Assembly (NCBI RefSeq): GCF_003596405.1 | Contig: NZ_QYUR01000006.1 | Span: forward strand, 496,001-560,000 | Direction: 5' to 3' | DNA length: 64,000 nt | From: Pseudomonas cavernicola | GTDB lineage: Bacteria > Pseudomonadota > Gammaproteobacteria > Pseudomonadales > Pseudomonadaceae | Part shown: piece by piece, positions 15,973-25,451 of the stretch | Position numbering within the stretch: the stretch's first letter is position 1 | Layout: each line of letters begins with the position of its first letter | The notes under the pieces: model-generated | The model's input: the letters and a program-made list of their open reading frames with translations, nothing else | Databases searched by the model: none | Told to the model about the DNA's origin: nothing | Translations under genes and position numbers: made by a program

Positions 15973-16977
15973 ATGATTAGCAAAGAGCTCAGCCGCTTTC
16001 CTCGCCTCGAACTGTTCAGCGCTCCAACACCTCTGGAGAAGCTGGCTCACCTGTCCGCCAAGCTGGGTCGTGATATCTACGTCAAGCGCGACGACACGAC
16101 GCAATTCGCATTGGGCGGCAATAAGGTGCGCAAGCTGGAATATCTCGCCGCCGACGCTCTTCGCCTGGGCGCGGACACCTTGATCACCGCTGGCGCCATC
16201 CAGTCCAACCATGTGCGGCAGACCGCAGCAGTTGCCGCACGCCTGGGCCTGGGTTGTGTCGCGCTGCTGGAAAATCCGATCGGCAGCACTGACAGCAATT
16301 ACCTGAGCAACGGCAATAGACTGCTGCTGGATCTGTTTGATGCGCAGGTCGAGTTGGTCGACAACCTCGACAACGCCGATGAACAGCTGCTAGCTCTCGC
16401 CGAGCGCTTGCGCGCCGAAGGCAAAACGCCCTACCTGGTACCGATTGGTGGTTCCAATCCGCTGGGCGCCTTGGGCTATGTGCGTGCGGGTGTGGAGCTC
16501 GCGGAGCAAATCAAACAGACCGGCTTGAACTTCTCTGCGCTGGTGCTCGCCTCCGGCAGCGCGGGCACTCATAGCGGCCTGGCCTTGGCCCTGACGCAGC
16601 TATTGCCGGATCTGCCGGTAATCGGAGTCACCGTTTCACGTAGCGTCGCCGCACAACTGCCGAAGGTGCAAGGTCTGGCGGAACGCACGGCTGAATTGCT
16701 CGGCATCTCCTTGCCGACAGGCTTTGCTATCGAACTGTGGGACGAATATTTCGGTCCCCGTTATGGCGAACCGAATGCCGCAGCGCTGGCAGCTATCAAG
16801 CTGCTCGCCAGCAGTGAAGGTCTGCTGCTTGACCCGGTGTATACCAGTAAAGCCATGGCTGGCCTGCTTGATGGCATTGCTCGCCAGCGCTTCTCCGGTA
16901 ACGGCCCACTGTTATTTCTGCATACCGGCGGCTCACCTGCGTTATTCGCCTATCATCCAGCTGCAAGTTTGAGTTAA
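15973..16977 (+). CDS. dcyD: D-cysteine desulfhydrase
   Basis: This 334-residue PLP enzyme of the ACC-deaminase/D-cysteine desulfhydrase family cleaves D-cysteine to pyruvate, ammonia and sulfide in the cytoplasm. Visible features are [20 protein letters not shown] (PLP lysine in GGNKVRK), [15 protein letters not shown] with the substrate-binding [13 protein letters not shown] for the cofactor phosphate and [13 protein letters not shown] near the end. Length is normal. It lies 111 bp upstream of a cystine ABC transporter on the same strand, the same grouping as in enteric bacteria (dcyD-tcyJLN/fliY). Confidence 0.92.
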   Translation: MISKELSRFPRLELFSAPTPLEKLAHLSAKLGRDIYVKRDDTTQFALGGNKVRKLEYLAADALRLGADTLITAGAIQSNHVRQTAAVAARLGLGCVALLENPIGSTDSNYLSNGNRLLLDLFDAQVELVDNLDNADEQLLALAERLRAEGKTPYLVPIGGSNPLGALGYVRAGVELAEQIKQTGLNFSALVLASGSAGTHSGLALALTQLLPDLPVIGVTVSRSVAAQLPKVQGLAERTAELLGISLPTGFAIELWDEYFGPRYGEPNAAALAAIKLLASSEGLLLDPVYTSKAMAGLLDGIARQRFSGNGPLLFLHTGGSPALFAYHPAASLS

Positions 16978-17088
16978 CCGAATTAATATTCCAAAAAGTA
17001 CGCACAACTAAATTTTTTATCATTTTATTACATATAAATTTTGGTTCTATAGTTACCCCACTTCTTAACAACAACACAGGGATACGCT

Positions 17089-17889
17089 ATGAACTTCTTT
17101 GCTCTACGCCGCACCTTCTTGCTCGGCAGCCTGGGCTTTGTGCTCGGCTCCAGCTTCATCGGCAACAGTTTCGCGGCTGAAGACCTGCTGCAACAGATCA
17201 AGCAGCGCGGCTCCATCCAGATCGGCCTGGAAGGCACCTACCCGCCCTTCAACTATCAGGATGAGAATGGCAAGCTGACTGGCTTCGAAGTCGAGTTCGC
17301 CGAGGCGCTGGCCAAGGAACTGGGGGTCAAGCCGGAATTCCAGCCAACCAAGTGGGACGGCATCCTCGCCGCGCTGGAATCCAAGCGCCTGGACGTGGTG
17401 ATAAATCAGGTGACCATCTCCGAGGAGCGCAAGAAGAAGTACGACTTCTCTGCGCCTTACACCGTGTCTGGCATCCAGGTGCTGACGCGCAAAGGCCAGG
17501 AAGGCCAGTTCAGCAAGCCCACAGACCTAAACGGCAAAAAAGTCGGTGTAGTGCTGGGCACCAACTATGAGCAATGGTTGAAGGACAATGTGCCGGAGGC
17601 TGACATCCGCACCTACGATGACGATGCGACCCGTAACCAGGACGTGCGTGTCGGTCGCCTCGACGCCATCCTCGGTGACCGCCTCGCCGCCTTCGAACTG
17701 ATCAGCAAGACCGGCGATACGCTGGCCGTTGCAGGCAAACCTTTCGCCCCTCAGGAAGCCGGCATTGCCCTGCGCAAGGGCAACCCCGAGCTGCTTGCCG
17801 CCATCGACAAGGCCATCGCTAAACTGCGTGCCGACGGCACCCTGACGAAGATCTCCGAGAAATGGTTCAAAGCTGACGTGACCAAATGA
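17089..17889 (+). CDS. tcyJ: cystine ABC transporter, periplasmic binding protein
   Basis: This 266-residue periplasmic protein has a signal peptide (about 1-27, ending SFAA) and a family-3 solute-binding fold: LLQQIKQRGSIQIGLEGTYPP, FEVEFAEALAKELGVKPEF, PTKWDGILAALESKRLDVV and IALRKGNPELLAAIDKAI. The closest recognisable family is FliY/TcyJ, which binds cystine. The ATG at 17089 follows an AT-rich leader with no strong ribosome site except CAGGGA. Its stop overlaps the permease start by four bases (ATGA). Confidence 0.9.
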   Translation: MNFFALRRTFLLGSLGFVLGSSFIGNSFAAEDLLQQIKQRGSIQIGLEGTYPPFNYQDENGKLTGFEVEFAEALAKELGVKPEFQPTKWDGILAALESKRLDVVINQVTISEERKKKYDFSAPYTVSGIQVLTRKGQEGQFSKPTDLNGKKVGVVLGTNYEQWLKDNVPEADIRTYDDDATRNQDVRVGRLDAILGDRLAAFELISKTGDTLAVAGKPFAPQEAGIALRKGNPELLAAIDKAIAKLRADGTLTKISEKWFKADVTK

Positions 17890-18554
17890 TCGAAGCAAGC
17901 CTGCAGCTTGCGCTGGACTCCGTGCCCTTTCTGCTGAAGGGCGCGATCTATACGGTGGTACTGAGCTTGGGCGGGATGTTCTTCGGACTGCTGCTCGGCT
18001 TCCTTCTGGCCCTGATGCGCCTGTCGCGCTTCAGGGTGCTCAGCTGGAGCTCGCGGATCTACGTTTCGTTCTTCCGCGGCACACCGTTGCTGGTGCAGCT
18101 CTTCATGATCTATTACGGCCTGCCGCAACTGGGAATCCAGCTGGAGCCCCTGCCTGCGGCGCTGATCGGCTTCTCGCTGAACATGGCCGCTTACACCTGC
18201 GAAATCCTCCGCGCAGCGATTGCCTCAATCGACCGCGGCCAATGGGAAGCCGCCGCCAGCATCGGCATGACGCCTGCACAAACCCTGCGTCGCGCCATCC
18301 TGCCGCAAGCCGCCCGCACCGCCCTGCCGCCACTGGGCAACAGTTTTATCTCGCTGGTCAAGGACACTGCACTGGCTGCCACCATTCAGGTGCCGGAGCT
18401 GTTCCGTCAGGCCCAACTGATCACCGCGCGAACCTTCGAGATCTTCACCATGTACCTGGCCGCAGCACTGATTTACTGGGTGCTCGCCAGCGCACTGGCA
18501 ACGTTGCAAAACCACCTGGAAGCACAGGTGAACCGCCACAACCAAGAGTCATGA
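17886..18554 (+). CDS. tcyL: cystine ABC transporter, permease
   Basis: This 222-residue inner-membrane permease of the polar amino acid (HisM/GlnP) type has about five membrane segments. The EAA loop reads [32 protein letters not shown], where the ATPase docks. [17 protein letters not shown] is the conserved end of this family. It is translationally coupled to the binding-protein gene by the ATGA overlap and is followed after seven bases by the ATPase gene. Cystine specificity is inferred from the neighbours. Confidence 0.92.
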   Translation: MIEASLQLALDSVPFLLKGAIYTVVLSLGGMFFGLLLGFLLALMRLSRFRVLSWSSRIYVSFFRGTPLLVQLFMIYYGLPQLGIQLEPLPAALIGFSLNMAAYTCEILRAAIASIDRGQWEAAASIGMTPAQTLRRAILPQAARTALPPLGNSFISLVKDTALAATIQVPELFRQAQLITARTFEIFTMYLAAALIYWVLASALATLQNHLEAQVNRHNQES

Positions 18555-18561
18555 AACGCGC

Positions 18562-19341
18562 ATGATTGAAGTTCGCAAGCTGAGCAAAAACTTCAAAGGC
18601 CAAACCGTACTCAACGGCATCGACCTTGATGTGGCGCCGGGTGAAGTGGTCGCCATCATCGGCCCCAGCGGCTCGGGGAAAACCACCCTGTTGCGCTGCC
18701 TGAACCTGCTGGAAGAGCCCAGCGGCGGCAGCATTCGCGTCGGCGATATTTTGATCGACGGTAGCCGCCCCCTGACTAAACAGAAGGAGCTGATCCGCGC
18801 ACTGCGCCAGCATGTGGGCTTCGTCTTCCAAAGCTTCAATCTGTTCCCCCACCGCACAGCACTGGAGAACGTCATAGAAGGCCCCATCGTGGTCAAGAAA
18901 GAGTCGCGCAGCGTCGCCGTGGAGCGGGCGCGCAAATTGCTGGCCAAGGTGGGACTGGCGGGCAAGGAGGATGCATACCCCAGGCGGCTCTCCGGCGGCC
19001 AGCAACAACGTGTCGCTATCGCCCGCGCCTTGGCAATGGAGCCGGACGTAATCCTCTTCGATGAGCCGACTTCAGCGCTCGATCCGGAGCTGGTCGGAGA
19101 GGTGCTGGCCACCATCCGCAGCCTGGCGGAAGAGAAACGCACCATGATCATTGTCACCCACGAAATGGGCTTCGCCCGCGATGTGGCCAACCGGGTGATC
19201 TTTATCGACAAGGGTGTAATCGTCGAGCAAGGCGAAGCCAAGGCACTGTTTGCCAACCCGCGCGAAGAGCGCACCAAGCAGTTTCTCAGCAAATTTCTCT
19301 CGCAATCAGGATCTCAGCCCCGCGAGCCGGCTAGCCCCTAA
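18562..19341 (+). CDS. tcyN: cystine ABC transporter, ATP-binding protein
   Basis: This 259-residue ABC ATPase of the amino-acid uptake class has Walker [10 protein letters not shown] (about residue 34), the Q-loop [13 protein letters not shown], the signature [15 protein letters not shown], Walker [15 protein letters not shown] and the H-loop VTHEMGFA. It powers the TcyJL importer. It ends the dcyD-tcyJLN unit. The following 300 bp carry no obvious terminator. Confidence 0.93.
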   Translation: MIEVRKLSKNFKGQTVLNGIDLDVAPGEVVAIIGPSGSGKTTLLRCLNLLEEPSGGSIRVGDILIDGSRPLTKQKELIRALRQHVGFVFQSFNLFPHRTALENVIEGPIVVKKESRSVAVERARKLLAKVGLAGKEDAYPRRLSGGQQQRVAIARALAMEPDVILFDEPTSALDPELVGEVLATIRSLAEEKRTMIIVTHEMGFARDVANRVIFIDKGVIVEQGEAKALFANPREERTKQFLSKFLSQSGSQPREPASP

Positions 19342-19657
19342 GCCACACGGAGCAGGAAGAGCGCGTCGCACCGCTCATGAATATCTGCGATCGGCTCAGA
19401 CAACGCGTCGGGCCCCACATAGGTTGAGCCTGCCCCAGGCTAAGGGCGGGCCCTAGGCATTAGACTAACGGCAGCACAAAGGCTCGCACTTACCGGGCAA
19501 ACCGCGTATGGTGTTGCGACTGTGCTGCATGTGTCACCGCGAATCGCAATTGATGTTAGATCTCGATCCAACCATCTCGACTCCTTTTACTCTTTGCACT
19601 CAGTCTCGGCTTGGGCTCTTCCAGGACCGTAGTTAACTTTGTTCAAGGAGATACACC
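19342..19657. other. 316-bp leader region upstream of the cold-shock gene
   Basis: No gene is visible. Cold-shock genes of this type usually have a long structured 5' untranslated region, and the region has room for one. CAAGGAG at 19643-19649 is a strong ribosome site for the gene at 19658. I cannot place the promoter with confidence. Confidence 0.4.
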
Positions 19658-19870
19658 ATGTCCAATCGCCAAACTGGTACCGTCAAGTGGTTCAACGATG
19701 AGAAAGGCTTCGGCTTCATCACTCCACAATCTGGCGGCGACGACCTGTTCGTGCACTTCAAAGCCATCCAGAGCGACGGCTTCAAGAGCCTGAAAGAAGG
19801 CCAGACTGTTTCCTTCGTGGCTGCCAAAGGCCAAAAAGGTATGCAAGCTGAAGAAGTTCAGGTGGTCTAA
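19658..19870 (+). CDS. CspA-family cold-shock protein
   Basis: This 70-residue single cold-shock domain has both RNA-binding motifs: [12 protein letters not shown] (RNP1, about 10-21) and DLFVHFKAI (RNP2, about 28-36). Such proteins bind single-stranded RNA and act as RNA chaperones in the cytoplasm. The N terminus [13 protein letters not shown] and the end [11 protein letters not shown] match the Pseudomonas CapB-like proteins. A strong ribosome site and a strong terminator (19888-19919) frame a monocistronic gene. Confidence 0.95.
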   Translation: MSNRQTGTVKWFNDEKGFGFITPQSGGDDLFVHFKAIQSDGFKSLKEGQTVSFVAAKGQKGMQAEEVQVV

Positions 19871-19887
19871 CCCCCCCTGTCCTGATC

Positions 19888-19919
19888 AAAAAGCCCCGCC
19901 CCATGGCGGGGCTTTTTTG
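19888..19919 (+). terminator. rho-independent terminator of the cold-shock gene
   Basis: The stem CCCCGCC/GGCGGGG with a CCAT loop is flanked by A and T runs (CTTTTTTG). It lies 18 bp after the stop codon. Confidence 0.92.
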
Positions 19920-20432
19920 TGCCCGGACTTTACCAAACAGCCCAAGGACCCAGTATCCGAACGGAGTTTTAGCTCTACCTGACACCTCCGCCCCGTATCC
20001 AGAAGCTGACCTATCGGTTACAATGCGCTCGTTAGTACCAAGCTGAAAGTCAATTAGGCCGCTCACCTCCTCCAGCAAATCCGCTCACTAAGAGCGCCCT
20101 GCTGACACCAAGGATCCGGCCCCTCGATGGCTCCCAGGTAAAGACTTCTGCCAGCCTCTTTCCAACTCGAAAGACTGCGGCGAAGGCCATTTACTCTGCC
20201 CCAGCCAACCTGTCGATTGATCAGGATTGCCACCCAGGATCTCTAACCATCCTGGGTACCGCCTGCCCTCCGAAGTACCTACCTGCCAGCCTAAGCGCCG
20301 CGATACTGCGGAACTTTATCTTGCGGCCCTGCTCCGATTAGATTAATTCCGTCTGTCCATTTGGTCAGCGACATCGGAGCTTTTAATTTTCGCGGTCACA
20401 TAACCGTAATTTGTAGGAAACACCTAATAAAT
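19920..20432. other. 513-bp region without a recognisable gene
   Basis: This is mixed-composition DNA downstream of the cold-shock terminator. A hairpin CCAGGAT/ATCCTGG stands near 20236-20257. I see no protein-like frame, no tRNA and no repeat shared with the rest of the window. Confidence 0.4.
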
Positions 20433-20669
20433 ATGTCCACCCAACACCAAGTTCAGGATGCTATTCGCACCCTATCTACCGCCTTCGCCCCATTCGATTG
20501 CCAGATCCAAGCTGTTCGCAAGGGCTGCTTCAGTTTCACCATCGTCAACGAACGCGGCATTGCCCGTCATAGCGAACGCTTGTATCCAGAACAGTACTCC
20601 TCCGGATCACTGCAGTTGGTAATCGATCGAACACGTCAAGTATTGGCCACCAAGGGCTTTACTGCGTGA
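20433..20669 (+). CDS. small hypothetical protein
   Basis: This 78-residue soluble protein begins MSTQHQVQDAIRTLSTAFAPF and ends QLVIDRTRQVLATKGFTA. It has balanced composition and a predicted alpha-beta-alpha pattern, which argues for a real gene. It resembles the small uncharacterised proteins common in Pseudomonas, but I do not recognise the family firmly. There is no signal peptide. It stands just before a DUF3509-like gene on the same strand (55-bp gap). The function is unknown. Confidence 0.6.
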   Translation: MSTQHQVQDAIRTLSTAFAPFDCQIQAVRKGCFSFTIVNERGIARHSERLYPEQYSSGSLQLVIDRTRQVLATKGFTA

Positions 20670-20723
20670 ACCCAACTGCTCCATGACGGTCACAACTAAC
20701 CACTCTTGCGATGGAGCGCCGTC

Positions 20724-21011
20724 ATGCAACACATCAATATCGGTCTACTTGAAAAAACGTTTCACCCGCTCCGCGTCTCCCTCGGCAACCGCCGACCTGA
20801 TGGCGGCATAGTGCTCACCTTGGCGGACACGACCAATGTACCGGTTTATAGCCGTGTTATCAGCTCAAAAGAAGTGAATAGCCCTGATGTATTTGGTCGA
20901 GTGATAGAAGATGTTCGCCGCGAGCTTTCCATCCGCTCAGGGTCTTTATCCACAGAAATAAAAAAACAACTGGCAGAGAATGCAGGTGTTATGCCCTACA
21001 TACCTGCCTGA
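20724..21011 (+). CDS. DUF3509-like small protein
   Basis: This 95-residue protein has the pattern I associate with DUF3509, a Pseudomonas-specific family: FHPLRVSLGNRRPDGGIVLT, then LADTTNVPVYSRVISSKE and a helical VFGRVIEDVRRELSI. It has no signal peptide or membrane segment. TGGAGCGCCGTC places a ribosome site before the ATG at 20724. The C-terminal extension after residue 75 is longer than usual. The role of the family is unknown. Confidence 0.65.
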   Translation: MQHINIGLLEKTFHPLRVSLGNRRPDGGIVLTLADTTNVPVYSRVISSKEVNSPDVFGRVIEDVRRELSIRSGSLSTEIKKQLAENAGVMPYIPA

Positions 21012-21270
21012 TAGTGAGCAAGCCCAAGCCCCACAAGCTATGGGCCGTCGACTTGCAAGTGCCTTGCCCTCGATAATTCGGCCACTTCGACAAACGGAGC
21101 ACCAGCACAGACTCTTTAAGTTCCGCTTCTGCGCTTTAAGAAAGGTCGATAACAACTACAGGATTAATAATCCGTGTATTGGCATAACCGGCCGCACAAC
21201 CTTCCCTCAGCGAAAAACTAAGCAGAACTCGAACCCTAGGCCGCTCCACAGAGCAAAATGCGCTAGACGC

Positions 21271-21564
21271 TTACTCGAGATACTGCCTTCTACATGCATT
21301 CTGTATCTGATTAACAGCCATGCTGTTTTCGACACCAGGTATGTTTTTTAGCAAGCACTCATAATATGCCTTTTCTTTACCCAAGAGAAAAGCGCCCTCT
21401 TGATAAGTCTTCCTACATGCATATTCAATCAAGTACGCAGATAGATTTGTTTTTGCATCTTTTTGATACTGCAACAAGCAGGCATTATATTCATCGTCAT
21501 CAGCGAACGCGCCAGACGAAAAAGCCATCACAAGAAAACATATAGCGCTGACTTTATAACTCAT
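21271..21564 (-). CDS. small secreted four-cysteine protein (VF_A0006-like)
   Basis: This 97-residue protein has a signal peptide (about 1-22, MAFSSGAFADDD at the cleavage region). The mature part has four cysteines in two similar halves: YNACLLQYQKDAKTN...EYACRKTY and YYECLLKNIPGVEN...QNACRRQY. The internal duplication suggests two disulfide-linked helical hairpins in the periplasm. I recognise the pattern as the VF_A0006 four-cysteine family. DNA here is more AT-rich than its neighbours, which hints at horizontal origin. The function is unknown. Confidence 0.65.
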   Translation of the reverse strand: MSYKVSAICFLVMAFSSGAFADDDEYNACLLQYQKDAKTNLSAYLIEYACRKTYQEGAFLLGKEKAYYECLLKNIPGVENSMAVNQIQNACRRQYLE

Positions 21565-21976
21565 TACTTTCTCGCTAAGAGCATATACTTCTTGTCGTAA
21601 AGATATGCGAATTTAAAGCGTGTAGAGCACCCTCAACATCACAGCCTCGGCCCACTAGCACTTCAAACTATAGCGCTGGCGCTGGCGCTGGCCATAGCCA
21701 CAAGCAGCCAGACTCATTATTCGCCACGCTATCCGCGACACCGCTTACGGGAAATCACTCCGAAACTCTCGACCGCTTCGTTAGCCCTCTCTCGGCGCCG
21801 CCACGCCTAAACGTCGAGGGCAAACCTGCCAGATGGATAACGGTAGCGACGAGCGGCAGTAGGCGTGGGACTCTTACGATGAGGTTCTTTCGGCGACCTA
21901 GCCCTGGCTTTGCCGGTCCGCTGACCGACAGCAACTGTCTTGCAACCTGACAACCGTCATCATCAACCTAGAGCGA
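21565..21976. other. 412-bp region without a recognisable gene
   Basis: It contains a CTGGCG triplet repeat at about 21673-21690 and otherwise nothing I can name. No protein-like frame is seen on either strand. Confidence 0.4.
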
Positions 21977-22258
21977 TTACTTGCAGATAACGACCAGGTT
22001 CCGGTTAGCGAACTTACCCGGCTCAACACCGAGCAGACGGTCAGCCGGGTCGGTATCCGGGCGACCTTTCTTGCCGATAGTCTCATAGCCGCTACCAGCA
22101 CATACCTGGGTCGCCTTCTCGTAGCAGTGCTGCCACTTTAAAGCCTGACCAGAGCAGTCAATGCTGAGGGCCTCACCGCCATCTTTTGTGGTTGTTTTAT
22201 TCACCGTCGCGCACCCGCCGATGGTCAGCAGGGTGGTCAGTACGATAAGCCGGATCAT
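21977..22258 (-). CDS. small lipoprotein, paralogue of the next upstream gene
   Basis: This 93-residue protein has a lipobox (LLTIGGC, Cys at about residue 16), so it should be lipid-anchored. The mature part shares a pattern with the protein encoded at 22311-22595: SIDCSGQALKWQHCYEKATQ, CAGSGYE, a basic turn, and the end FANRNLVVICK. Conserved Cys residues suggest disulfides. I chose the ATG at 22258 because it places the lipobox correctly; a frame from 22285 is possible. The function is unknown. Confidence 0.68.
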   Translation of the reverse strand: MIRLIVLTTLLTIGGCATVNKTTTKDGGEALSIDCSGQALKWQHCYEKATQVCAGSGYETIGKKGRPDTDPADRLLGVEPGKFANRNLVVICK

Positions 22259-22310
22259 GTGTTTACCTGAGCCAATGTGTTGCATCCCGCACCACCTCGA
22301 ATGTCCCAGC

Positions 22311-22595
22311 TTAGCGACAGATAACGATCATGTTGCGACTAGAGAAGCCATCCGGGTTTAAACCAAACGGGTAATTTTCCGCATAGTCACCTTCACCGAC
22401 CCCCGACTTCGCCATGACTTTATAACCCGCTAAGCCGCATGCCATGGCCGCTTCTTCGTCGCACTTTTCCCATGAGGAGGTTAGACCGGAACAGTTGATA
22501 TGCAGACCCTTTCTGCCGTATTTCTTGTGTGCCGTGGAGGTCGCGGAGCAGCCAGCAATTACCAGAACGGTAAACAACACCAACAGACGCTTCAT
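22311..22595 (-). CDS. small lipoprotein, paralogue of the next downstream gene
   Basis: This 94-residue protein has a lipobox (LVIAGC, Cys at about residue 16). The mature part has HINCSGLTSSWEKCDEEAA, ACGLAGYKV, and the end FSSRNMIVICR, nearly colinear with its neighbour (INCSG, W-x-x-C, C-G-x-x-GY, RN-x-x-VIC). The pair looks like a tandem duplication in the same orientation, 52 bp apart. Location is probably the periplasmic face of a membrane. The function is unknown. Confidence 0.7.
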   Translation of the reverse strand: MKRLLVLFTVLVIAGCSATSTAHKKYGRKGLHINCSGLTSSWEKCDEEAAMACGLAGYKVMAKSGVGEGDYAENYPFGLNPDGFSSRNMIVICR

Positions 22596-22946
22596 GCAGT
22601 TTCCTTATGCGGCGCCTCTTTTTATGCGGCCAGTCGCAGATTGTCATTACCACTCAGCTGGAACTCGTCAGCAGAGCTGCCCCCGATATGCCAGCCTACT
22701 AGAAGCCTTATGTTCATTCGCCGCCACCTAAGCAGTACCCATTATTACCCGAGACTCATGCAAACGAGCGGCAGCTACTCGCGAGATCTGCTCACGCAGC
22801 CATCTAGCAGCGAGCACATTGAATGCCGCGCTGAAGAGTGCGTCAAGACTGTCTACCCCCCCCGAGTAGATACGCACCCCATCAAGCAGTTGAGCTGACA
22901 GCTGAACGAGAAGAAAGCGTCCTGAGGAAAACACTAGGCACAAATG
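22596..22946. other. 351-bp region without a recognisable gene
   Basis: This region lies between the lipoprotein pair and the tRNA-Ser terminator. It should hold the promoter of the lipoprotein genes. Nothing else was recognised. Confidence 0.4.
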
Positions 22947-22990
22947 AAAAAGCCCCGTAAATCCAAACAACAGATTTACGAGGCTTTCTT
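22947..22990 (-). terminator. rho-independent terminator downstream of tRNA-Ser
   Basis: AAAGCCCCGTAAATC and GATTTACGAGGCTTT form a stem with one mismatch and an A/T-rich frame. It starts seven bases after the 3' end of the tRNA on the minus strand. Confidence 0.88.
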
Positions 22991-22996
22991 AATGAG

Positions 22997-23086
22997 TGGC
23001 GGGGAGATAGGGATTCGAACCCTAGGTGCTATCGCTAACACAACGGATTTCGAATCCGTCCCGTTCGGCCACTCCGGCATCTCCCC
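22997..23086 (-). tRNA. tRNA-Ser (anticodon CGA)
   Basis: This is a 90-nt class II tRNA with encoded CCA. The acceptor begins GGGGAGATG, the anticodon stem-loop is ACGGA-TTCGAAA-TCCGT with anticodon CGA, there is a long variable arm, and the T-arm contains GGTTCGAATCC. It stands next to purC, as in P. aeruginosa. tRNA genes of this type are frequent integration sites, but no integrase or duplicated tRNA end is visible here. Confidence 0.95.
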
Positions 23087-23257
23087 AGCGGCGCGCATGA
23101 TAACAGCTCGAAAGCCTTGGGCGAAGCCCCAGGGAAAGACTTTTTCGCATGCTATCAGGCGCTTGCGTTAGCAATGTCCCAGCCACTCGCCAGGTAAGCT
23201 CCTACAACGAAAAAGAGAAGCCGTTGGCTCCTCTTTTCATTTCACGCTCAACAGCAT

Positions 23258-24127
23258 TCAAGCCATCAGCTTGGTCAGCGCTTCGCGGTACTTGTCGGCG
23301 GTTTTTTGCGCCACTTCAAGCGGTACAGCAGGTGCCGGCGGCTCTTTGTTCCAACCAGTAGACTCCAGCCAATCACGCACGAACTGCTTGTCGAAGCTGG
23401 GCGGATTCTGCCCTTCGACATAACTCTCGGTCGGCCAGAAACGGCTGGAGTCCGGCGTCAGCACTTCGTCCATCAAGGTCAGCGTGCCGTCTTCGTCCAG
23501 GCCGAATTCGAACTTGGTGTCAGCGATGATGATCCCGCGGGTGGCCGCATATTCGACTGCCGCGCTATACAAGGCGATAGCGGTGTCACGCACCTTCGCC
23601 GCCAGTTCTTTACCTATGATCGCCTCGCACTGCTCGAACGCGATATTCTCATCGTGATCGCCCACTGCCGCCTTGGTCGACGGCGTGAAGATCGGCTGCG
23701 GCAGCTTGGAGGCTTCTTTCAGCCCGGCCGGCAGTTGGATACCACAGACCGTGCCGCTCTTTTGGTACTCCTTCCAACCCGAACCGGCGATGTAGCCTCG
23801 CACAATGGCTTCCACCGCAATCGGCTGCAAACGCTTGGCCACCACTGCACGGCCTTCCACCAACGGTAATTCGGCAGCAGGCACGACGTCTTCCACCTTG
23901 TCGCCGGTGAAGTGGTTCGGCACCACGTCCGCGAGCTTATCGAACCAGAAGTTGGAGATGGCGGTGAGGATCTTGCCCTTGTCCGGAATCGGCTCAGCGA
24001 GGATCACATCGAACGCCGACAGGCGATCGGTGGCCACCATCAGCATGCGCTTGGCGTCAATTTCGTACAGGTCCCGAACTTTGCCAGAGTAGATTTTCTT
24101 CAGGCTCAAGGTGGAGGGAGTGGTCAT
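23258..24127 (-). CDS. purC: SAICAR synthase, long (ADE1-like) form
   Basis: This 289-residue enzyme joins CAIR and aspartate using ATP, the eighth step of IMP synthesis. Motifs are [67 protein letters not shown] and [12 protein letters not shown]. These belong to the longer form seen in yeast ADE1 and many beta-proteobacteria. The short form of about 236 residues is what I remember at this locus in P. aeruginosa, where purC also sits beside tRNA-Ser and bamC. The start is set at the ATG at 24127 (MTTPSTLSL). Confidence 0.93.
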   Translation of the reverse strand: MTTPSTLSLKKIYSGKVRDLYEIDAKRMLMVATDRLSAFDVILAEPIPDKGKILTAISNFWFDKLADVVPNHFTGDKVEDVVPAAELPLVEGRAVVAKRLQPIAVEAIVRGYIAGSGWKEYQKSGTVCGIQLPAGLKEASKLPQPIFTPSTKAAVGDHDENIAFEQCEAIIGKELAAKVRDTAIALYSAAVEYAATRGIIIADTKFEFGLDEDGTLTLMDEVLTPDSSRFWPTESYVEGQNPPSFDKQFVRDWLESTGWNKEPPAPAVPLEVAQKTADKYREALTKLMA

Positions 24128-24315
24128 GTCAGGATTTCCGCCTTTGTTAAACGAAACAGGCGAAACCGAATGGGTTTCGCCTATCGGCTTCTCATAGAAC
24201 TGCATTTAGGGTTTTGGCTCACTCCAGAGCAGTGTCACCCTAGCAGACAGCTGGCAAGGCCATGGCAGCCGTTTCCACAGCTGCCTACCTACCGCCTAGA
24301 ACATCGAAGCGTAAT

Positions 24316-25434
24316 TTAGCCAAGGTGTTCCTGGATCAGGCTCAACACGCGACGCGCCACATCAGCCGGCGCGACAGTATTGAGGTCCTTCTCCACGGTC
24401 ACCTGCACGCCATCGCCAACCTTGGTCAAGCGTACTTGATAGCGCTCAGCGCGCGCGTCGATGTCTTCTTTGCTCGGCGCACTGCCCCACAACGTGCCCC
24501 AGAAACCAGGCTCTTTGTTCTTGGTCTCGGCGCCTTCGGCGAGGTTGATGTAATACACGCCCAAGGTGCGATTGAGGTCATCGACCCGCACGTCAGCCGT
24601 CTCCAGGGAACGACCAACGCTGGACCAGGCGCGATCGAAATCAGCGCCAAGGTTCAAGATCGGGTTGCCGTTACCATCCTCGGACAGACTGACCCGACTC
24701 GGTGCGTCGAAGTCGCGCGCGGCCAGCAGCGAGACGGAGCCGCCCTGCTCGGCGCTGCGCGCCAGGCTGGCGAGCATCTCGTCGAGCAGCGCAGCTTCCA
24801 GACTGGCGTTCGCAGACTTGCTGGGGAAATCGACATTGGCGGTGCTGCCAGCCGGCCGTTCAGCGCTCACAACGAAAATCTCGCTGGTATTGCGCTGCAC
24901 ACCGGGCTCGATGCGCACCCGCACACGGGCCTGACTCTCTGGGTCTACCCCCGCCACACGGCTGCTCAGACGCCGCGCCATGGACGCAGAGAGCTCGTCG
25001 AAACGCTGCCAGTCAGTGCTAAATTCGCCCGTCTGCGCGCGCTCTTCGGCAATCCGGAAGCCGTTATCTTCGAAAAACTGACGAGCCACCGGCCAGACTT
25101 CTGCCGGCGCACGCCGTGCCATCACCCAACGCGCCTCGCCACTTTTTTGCAGGCTGAACTCGCTCGAGTCAGCCTGCACTGGCAAGGCCTGTGGGCGCGG
25201 TACTTCGAACTCACCCTTGACGGTCGAGTCAGCCACATTGCGCGGCACCGGCAGCAGCGGGTCGAGGCGCTTGGTATCGACACCCGCTGGAATCTGCATC
25301 GGTGCAGTCTGGCGCTCTGTTAGGTAATCACTGCCACGATCGCGGAAATAGCCATCTTCACCCCAGATCCAGCCGCAACCGCTGGTACTAGAGATGATCA
25401 TGGCAAGTGCGGAGAGTCCGGCCAGTCGCTTCAT
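24316..25434 (-). CDS. bamC: outer membrane assembly lipoprotein BamC (NlpB)
   Basis: This 372-residue lipoprotein has signal and lipobox MIISSTSGC (Cys at about residue 20). It is followed by an unstructured N-terminal segment with [17 protein letters not shown], and two helix-grip domains (about 100-220 and 240-370; [20 protein letters not shown] and [20 protein letters not shown]). BamC is part of the BAM complex that inserts beta-barrel proteins. It follows dapA by 17 bp on the same strand, the conserved dapA-bamC pair. Confidence 0.93.
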   Translation of the reverse strand: MKRLAGLSALAMIISSTSGCGWIWGEDGYFRDRGSDYLTERQTAPMQIPAGVDTKRLDPLLPVPRNVADSTVKGEFEVPRPQALPVQADSSEFSLQKSGEARWVMARRAPAEVWPVARQFFEDNGFRIAEERAQTGEFSTDWQRFDELSASMARRLSSRVAGVDPESQARVRVRIEPGVQRNTSEIFVVSAERPAGSTANVDFPSKSANASLEAALLDEMLASLARSAEQGGSVSLLAARDFDAPSRVSLSEDGNGNPILNLGADFDRAWSSVGRSLETADVRVDDLNRTLGVYYINLAEGAETKNKEPGFWGTLWGSAPSKEDIDARAERYQVRLTKVGDGVQVTVEKDLNTVAPADVARRVLSLIQEHLG

Positions 25435-25451
25435 GCGTAGTATTTCCTCGA

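Noticed and set aside
15782..15976. 64-residue plus-strand frame just before dcyD
   Set aside because: GTG start, no ribosome site, no family resemblance; it ends at the dcyD start and is probably leader DNA.
21673..21690. CTGGCG triplet as a regulatory or phase-variation repeat
   Set aside because: Three imperfect units outside any gene; too short to support a role.
22997..23086. tRNA-Ser as the attachment site of an integrated element
   Set aside because: No integrase gene and no second copy of the tRNA 3' end in the window.
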